Assembly: GCA_945971355.1 (NCBI GenBank)
Contig: CAMFPD010000060.1
Location: 1-10,771 of the forward strand
DNA length: 10,771 nucleotides
Direction of reading: 5' to 3'
Source: an uncultured Lachnobacterium sp.
GTDB taxonomy: Bacteria; Bacillota; Clostridia; Lachnospirales; Lachnospiraceae
The translations under genes were made by a program, and so were the position numbers. The notes under the pieces were generated by a model. The model had not been told where the DNA came from. It did no database searches and saw only the letters and a program-made list of their open reading frames with translations. Numbering within the stretch: the stretch's first letter is position 1; each line of letters opens with the position of its first letter. Of this stretch, positions 6,745 to 10,771 are shown piece by piece.

Positions 6745-7857
6745 ATGAGTAGATTTATCAAAGGAATGGATCTTTCTACATTATTAGAATTAGAAAGATG
6801 TGGCGCAAAATATTATGATCATGGTGTCGAGAGAGATGTGCTTGACATAATAAAGGACTATGATGTAGACACAATCAGAATCAGACTTTGGAATGACCCA
6901 AAATCTGAGGACGGAGAGCCATATGGTGCAGGTAACAATGATTTGGAAGAGACAATTGCTATAGGTAAAAAGGTGACCGATGCTGGCTTTGGTGTTCTGC
7001 TCAATTTTCATTACAGCGATTTCTGGGCAGATCCAGGAAAACAGATAAAACCAAAGGCATGGGCAAATTATGGGGCTGATGAGCTGGAAAAAGCAGTATA
7101 TGATTTTACCTTAGAATCTTTGCAGAGGGTTCTGGATGCAGGTGTCAATGTTACCATGATTCAGGTTGGAAATGAGTTGTCTAATGGTCTGTTATGGCCT
7201 GAGGGAAAAGTTCCAAATTATGATAATATTGCAAGATTTGTAAGCTCTGGAATAAGAGCCTGCAGGAAGATTAATCCGGAAATTCCAATTATGATTCATC
7301 TGGACAATGGTGGAAATAACGAACTATATGTGCGATGGTTTGAAAATTATATCAAGAGAGGCGAAGATTTTGAGTACATTGGATTGTCATATTATCCATT
7401 CTGGCATGGCTCCCTTGATGCACTTGAGTTCAATATGAATGATATTGCAAAAAGATTTGGCAAGGAATTAATAATTGCTGAGGTTTCCATGGGATACACT
7501 ATGGAGGACTACAAGGATTATGAGAAGCTTGAGGATTCTGAGCGCAAGGGTTATGCTACACGCCCTGCTCTTGTTGAGAAAATTGATTATCCTATGACAA
7601 TTCAGGGACAGGTAGATTTTACTAAGGATTTCCTTAACAGAGTAAGCAATGTGGTAAATGGATTAGGTATGGGATTTTTCTGGTGGGAGCCAGCATGGAT
7701 TCCAGTGCCAGGTTCTGGTTGGGCAACACCAGCATCACTTAAGTACATGAATGATCCAGGTCCATGTGGAAATGAGTGGGCAAATCAGGCATTGTTTGAC
7801 TATGATGGTAATGCACTTCCAACTTGGGAGGTTATTAGGGATTTCAAGAAAAAGTAA
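6745..7857 (+). CDS. Arabinogalactan endo-beta-1,4-galactosidase, GH53, apparently cytoplasmic
   Basis: A 370-residue enzyme expected to cut internal beta-1,4-galactosyl bonds of galactan (pectin side chains) or its oligosaccharides. It is a clan GH-A TIM barrel: FIKGMDLSTL at the N-terminus, DTIRIRLWNDP (42-52), LLNFHYSDFWADPGKQ (85-100), the acid/base E144 in MIQVGNE, GLSYYPFWHG (213-222), and the nucleophile E246 in LIIAEVSMGY, all hallmarks of family 53. FFWWEPAW (311-318) and the C-terminal NQALFDYDGNALP are also typical. The domain starts within the first residues and no signal peptide, lipobox or anchor is present, although many GH53 enzymes are secreted. It follows lacZ by 22 nt in the same operon and ends at a strong terminator, so it likely works inside the cell on imported oligosaccharides together with LacZ. 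The family is certain; the intracellular role is inferred. Confidence 0.94.
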   Translation: MSRFIKGMDLSTLLELERCGAKYYDHGVERDVLDIIKDYDVDTIRIRLWNDPKSEDGEPYGAGNNDLEETIAIGKKVTDAGFGVLLNFHYSDFWADPGKQIKPKAWANYGADELEKAVYDFTLESLQRVLDAGVNVTMIQVGNELSNGLLWPEGKVPNYDNIARFVSSGIRACRKINPEIPIMIHLDNGGNNELYVRWFENYIKRGEDFEYIGLSYYPFWHGSLDALEFNMNDIAKRFGKELIIAEVSMGYTMEDYKDYEKLEDSERKGYATRPALVEKIDYPMTIQGQVDFTKDFLNRVSNVVNGLGMGFFWWEPAWIPVPGSGWATPASLKYMNDPGPCGNEWANQALFDYDGNALPTWEVIRDFKKK

Positions 7858-7865
7858 TTAGAGGT

Positions 7866-7912
7866 AAAAGATGCAGCAGATTACAAATATGTAATTTTGT
7901 TGCATCTTTTTT
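7866..7912 (+). terminator. Intrinsic terminator after the GH53 gene
   Basis: A perfect outer stem AAAAGATGCA (7866-7875) / TGCATCTTTT (7901-7910) continues into an imperfect inner stem, GCAGATTAC with GTAATTTTGT (two G-T wobbles, one bulged T), closing a loop of about 6 nt. The 3' side runs into TTTTTT (7907-7912). It starts 9 nt after the stop codon, so it ends the transporter-glycosidase transcript before the Leloir genes. Confidence 0.9.
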
Positions 7913-7941
7913 GCGTTATGTTGCAGTTTCGACTTGGACTA

Positions 7942-7969
7942 TTGAAAAGCCTAAATCCGCTGTTATAAT
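7942..7969 (+). promoter_or_regulatory. Sigma-70-type promoter with extended -10, for galK-galT
   Basis: TTGAAA (7942-7947, 5 of 6 to consensus), a 16-bp spacer, and a perfect TATAAT (7964-7969) preceded by TGT, giving the extended -10 TGTTATAAT. Transcription would start near 7976, with an A-rich leader of about 67 nt up to the galK start. It lies between a strong terminator and galK, so the Leloir genes can be transcribed independently of the transporter operon. Confidence 0.82.
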
Positions 7970-8042
7970 AGAGTTATAAGTAATCAAGGAACATTATTTA
8001 AACAAAATAAACGCAAATTCAAACAAGAAAAGGAGAGGAAAA

Positions 8043-9212
8043 ATGATACAGAATGAAGTATTGGCAAAATTCGAGGAATTATTTGGGAATGAGGGTGAAA
8101 TTAGAGTTTACTTTGCACCTGGTCGTGTAAATCTTATCGGTGAGCATACAGATTACAATGGGGGACATGTGTTTCCATGTGCTCTTACAATCGGTACATA
8201 CATGGCTGTAAGAAAGAGAAATGACCGCAAGGTTAGATTTTATTCTATGAACTTTGAAAGCCTTGGAGTTATTGAGTGCTCACTGGATAATCTGGCACCA
8301 AAGGCAGATGGAGAGTGGACAAATTATCCAATGGGTGTTATCTGGGCTTTTGAGGGAAGAGGAATGAAGCTCGATGCAGGACTCGATATTTGCTTATTCG
8401 GAAATATTCCTAATGGATCTGGACTTTCATCATCAGCATCACTTGAGGTTGTAACAGGTTTCATGCTTAAGGATATGTTCGGATTTGATGTGACAAATAA
8501 GGATTTGGCTCTTATCGGACAGTATTCAGAGAACAATTTCAATGGATGCAATTGCGGAATTATGGATCAGTTTGCATCTGCAATGGGTAAGGAGAACAAT
8601 GCGATTTTCCTTGACTGTAATACACTTGAGTTCGAGTATGCGCCAATTAAGCTTGATGGAGCAAAAATTGTTGTGACAAACAGTATGGTAAAACACAGCC
8701 TTGTAACATCTGCATACAATGACCGCCGCAATGAAAGCTCACAGGCTCTGAAGGATTTGCAGACTGTATGTGGAATAGAGTCTCTTGGTGAGTTGACAGA
8801 GGAGGAGTTTGAGAAATTCAAATCTTCAATTAAGGATGAAATTAACCGTGCCCGTGCAAAACATGCAGTATATGAGAACCAGCGTACTATTAAGGCTGTT
8901 GAGGCACTTAAGAATAACGATATCAAGACCTTCGGTGAGCTTATGAACGCATCACACGTTTCATTAAGAGATGATTATGAGACATCCTGTGAGGAAGTGG
9001 ATGTATTAGTTGAGGAAGCTTGGAAAATAGATGGTGTTATTGGTTCAAGAATTACAGGAGGCGGATTTGGTGGATGTACAGTCAGTCTTGTAAAGGATGA
9101 GGCAATTGAGGAGTTTAAGGAAAAACTCACAGCTGCATATGAGGAAAAGGTTGGAAAGACACCGGAATTCTATGTGGTTTCAATTGGTGATGGACCAAGC
9201 AGACTGATTTAA
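8043..9212 (+). CDS. galK: Galactokinase
   Basis: A 389-residue cytoplasmic GHMP-family kinase that phosphorylates alpha-D-galactose with ATP to galactose-1-phosphate, the first committed Leloir step. The galactokinase signature GRVNLIGEHTDYNGG is at 27-41, the ATP-binding motif PNGSGLSSSAS at 123-133, the catalytic base D175 in CGIMDQF, and the third GHMP motif ITGGGFGGCTV at 337-347. R28 matches the conserved catalytic-site arginine. Length and motif order are normal. The ATG has a strong site (AGGAGAGG, from 8031). It is the first gene after the promoter at 7942-7969 and lies 15 nt ahead of galT, so the two are co-transcribed. Galactose released by the upstream LacZ and GH53 enzymes is the natural substrate supply; the mutarotase that would equilibrate its anomers is not in the window. 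Confidence 0.97.
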   Translation: MIQNEVLAKFEELFGNEGEIRVYFAPGRVNLIGEHTDYNGGHVFPCALTIGTYMAVRKRNDRKVRFYSMNFESLGVIECSLDNLAPKADGEWTNYPMGVIWAFEGRGMKLDAGLDICLFGNIPNGSGLSSSASLEVVTGFMLKDMFGFDVTNKDLALIGQYSENNFNGCNCGIMDQFASAMGKENNAIFLDCNTLEFEYAPIKLDGAKIVVTNSMVKHSLVTSAYNDRRNESSQALKDLQTVCGIESLGELTEEEFEKFKSSIKDEINRARAKHAVYENQRTIKAVEALKNNDIKTFGELMNASHVSLRDDYETSCEEVDVLVEEAWKIDGVIGSRITGGGFGGCTVSLVKDEAIEEFKEKLTAAYEEKVGKTPEFYVVSIGDGPSRLI

Positions 9213-9227
9213 GAGAGGGAGTAAATA

Positions 9228-10757
9228 ATGATTCAGACAAGAATTTTAGAATTAGCAGAGTATGGACTTACAACAGGACTCGTAGAAAAAGAGGATAAGA
9301 CATATACAATCAATAAGCTTATGGAGCTTCTTGAGGTGGATGACATAGAGGATTCTGTATTTGAAGAATTTGCTAAGAGAGAGCCAATGACTCAGGAGAG
9401 CGCAGAAGCGGTACTTGAAGATATACTTGAGGATATGATGGCATATGCATATGAGAATGGTATTATGAAAGAGAATAGTATTGTATACAAGGATCTTTTT
9501 GACACCAAAATCATGGGATGCCTTGTAGCAAGACCTAGTGAAATAAGAGCAAAATTCAAGGATTTGTACGAGAATGAATCAAGCATTGCAGCTACAGATT
9601 ATTTCTACAAGTTAAGCTGCGACAGCAACTATATCCGCCGTCAGAGAATAAAGAAGGATCAGAAATGGACAACAGAGACAGAGTTTGGAACACTTGATGT
9701 TACAATTAATCTGTCAAAGCCAGAGAAAGATCCAAAGGCAATTGCTGCAGCAAAGAATGCCAAGCAGAGTGCTTATCCAAAGTGCCAGCTTTGTGCAGAG
9801 AATGAGGGATATGCAGGAAGAGTAAATCATCCAGCCAGACAGAATCACAGAATTATTCCTGTTACAATCAATAACAGTGACTGGTATTTCCAGTATTCTC
9901 CATATGTGTACTACAATGAGCACTGTATTGTGTTCAATTCACAGCACACACCTATGAAGATAGAGAGAGCAACCTTTGGAAAGCTCCTTGATTTTGTTAC
10001 AAACTTCCCACATTATTTTGTTGGTTCAAATGCTGACCTTCCAATTGTAGGAGGATCAATACTTACACATGACCATTTCCAGGGAGGACATTATACATTT
10101 GCCATGGCTAAGGCTCCGATTGAGAAGGAGATTAGCTTTGAGGGATTCGAGGATGTAAAGGCTGGAATTGTGAAATGGCCAATGTCAGTAATCAGAATAA
10201 GCGGAGCTGATAAGGAACGTCTTATTGAGCTTGCAGATAAAATTCTTGTGGCTTGGAGAGGATACACAGATGAGTCTGCATTTATCTATGCAGAGACAAA
10301 TGGAGAGCCACACAACACAATAACTCCAATTGCAAGACGCCGTGGAGAGGATTACGAGTTAGATTTGGTACTTCGTAACAACATTACAACAGAGGAGCAT
10401 CCTCTTGGGGTATACCATCCACATGCTCACCTTCATCATATCAAGAAGGAGAACATTGGACTTATTGAGGTAATGGGACTGGCAGTACTTCCAGCAAGAC
10501 TTAAAGATGAGATGGCAGAGCTTGCAGATGCAATCGTAACAGGCAAGGATTTGAGATCAACAGAGACACTTGCCAGCCATGCAGAGTGGGCAGAAAGCTT
10601 CATTCCAAAATATGATAAGATTGATGAATCAAATGTAATGGATATCATCCATGAGGAGATGGGACTTGTATTCAGCGAGGTGCTTAAATGCGCAGGAGTA
10701 TATAAGTGTACAGCGGAAGGCAGAGAAGCCTTCATGAGATTTGTGGAGTCAGTATAA
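9228..10757 (+). CDS. galT: UDP-glucose--hexose-1-phosphate uridylyltransferase, Firmicutes-type (class II GalT)
   Basis: A 509-residue cytoplasmic enzyme that exchanges UMP between UDP-glucose and galactose-1-phosphate, giving UDP-galactose and glucose-1-phosphate. The class II signature DLPIVGGSILTHDHFQGG is at 270-287. Its H281-D-H283-x-Q285 resembles the HPHxQ catalytic motif of class I GalT, which would make H283 the uridylylated histidine; this mapping is inference. C186-x-x-C189 resembles the class I zinc pair. Further conserved stretches are EPHNTITPIARRRG (360-373) and YHPHAHLHHIKKENIGLIEVMG (396-417). The length of about 500 residues, with a long N-terminal region before the Cys pair, is normal for class II. 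It starts at ATG after AGAGGGAG (9214-9221), 15 nt behind galK, and is complete 14 nt before the window end. No galE is visible, so UDP-galactose must be recycled by an epimerase encoded elsewhere or just beyond the edge. Confidence 0.96.
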   Translation: MIQTRILELAEYGLTTGLVEKEDKTYTINKLMELLEVDDIEDSVFEEFAKREPMTQESAEAVLEDILEDMMAYAYENGIMKENSIVYKDLFDTKIMGCLVARPSEIRAKFKDLYENESSIAATDYFYKLSCDSNYIRRQRIKKDQKWTTETEFGTLDVTINLSKPEKDPKAIAAAKNAKQSAYPKCQLCAENEGYAGRVNHPARQNHRIIPVTINNSDWYFQYSPYVYYNEHCIVFNSQHTPMKIERATFGKLLDFVTNFPHYFVGSNADLPIVGGSILTHDHFQGGHYTFAMAKAPIEKEISFEGFEDVKAGIVKWPMSVIRISGADKERLIELADKILVAWRGYTDESAFIYAETNGEPHNTITPIARRRGEDYELDLVLRNNITTEEHPLGVYHPHAHLHHIKKENIGLIEVMGLAVLPARLKDEMAELADAIVTGKDLRSTETLASHAEWAESFIPKYDKIDESNVMDIIHEEMGLVFSEVLKCAGVYKCTAEGREAFMRFVESV

Positions 10758-10771
10758 ATCTTAATAATCAA

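Noticed and set aside
7963..7980. Direct repeat GTTATAA over the galK promoter, considered as an operator.
   Set aside because: One copy is the -10 element itself, and the repeat is short and AT-rich, so chance is the simpler explanation.
8567..8926. A 119-codon minus-strand open frame within galK.
   Set aside because: It is antisense to conserved galactokinase sequence, and its Ser/Leu/Arg-rich translation shows no known motif. Treated as a shadow.
10436..10771. A 111-codon minus-strand open frame running to the window edge.
   Set aside because: It lies antisense to the well-conserved 3' part of galT. Its Ser/Leu/Ile-rich translation is what the complement of this codon usage gives, and it shows no recognisable motif.

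Overview
The window looks like chromosome from a low-GC, gut-type Firmicute, most likely a Lachnospiraceae member (Roseburia/Butyrivibrio/Lachnospira-like). This is inferred from the AT-rich composition, the strong AGGAG-type ribosome binding sites, the Firmicutes-type (class II) galT, and a sugar ABC importer that lacks its own ATPase gene. Every recognisable gene lies on the + strand. I read it as a galactan/galacto-oligosaccharide utilisation locus.

Layout. Bases 1-164 are the 3' end of an AraC-family regulator, closed by a strong intrinsic terminator (200-232). A promoter at about 243-273 leads, through a leader of roughly 115 nt, into a lipoprotein solute-binding protein (397-1752). A hairpin (1779-1809) separates this gene from two overlapping MalF/MalG-type permeases (1835-2734 and 2727-3557). 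A perfect 33-bp palindrome (3578-3610) precedes a GH2 beta-galactosidase of LacZ type (3639-6722). A GH53 endo-beta-1,4-galactanase without a signal peptide follows 22 nt later (6745-7857). A strong terminator (7866-7912) ends this block. A new promoter with an extended -10 (7942-7969) drives galactokinase (8043-9212) and galactose-1-phosphate uridylyltransferase (9228-10757).

How the parts fit. The binding protein captures a galactose-containing oligosaccharide and the two permeases import it, using an ATPase that must be encoded elsewhere. Inside the cell the GH53 and GH2 enzymes reduce it to galactose. GalK and GalT feed galactose into the Leloir pathway. The epimerase (galE) and mutarotase are not in the window. 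The AraC protein is the obvious candidate local regulator. A TGTGNACA-type 8-mer recurs before the binding-protein gene and before lacZ and may be its operator, or that of another regulator.

No mobile element, CRISPR array, RNA gene or pseudogene was seen. The parts belong to known families. The least routine points are the cytoplasmic GH53, the perfect palindrome before lacZ, and the shared 8-mer.
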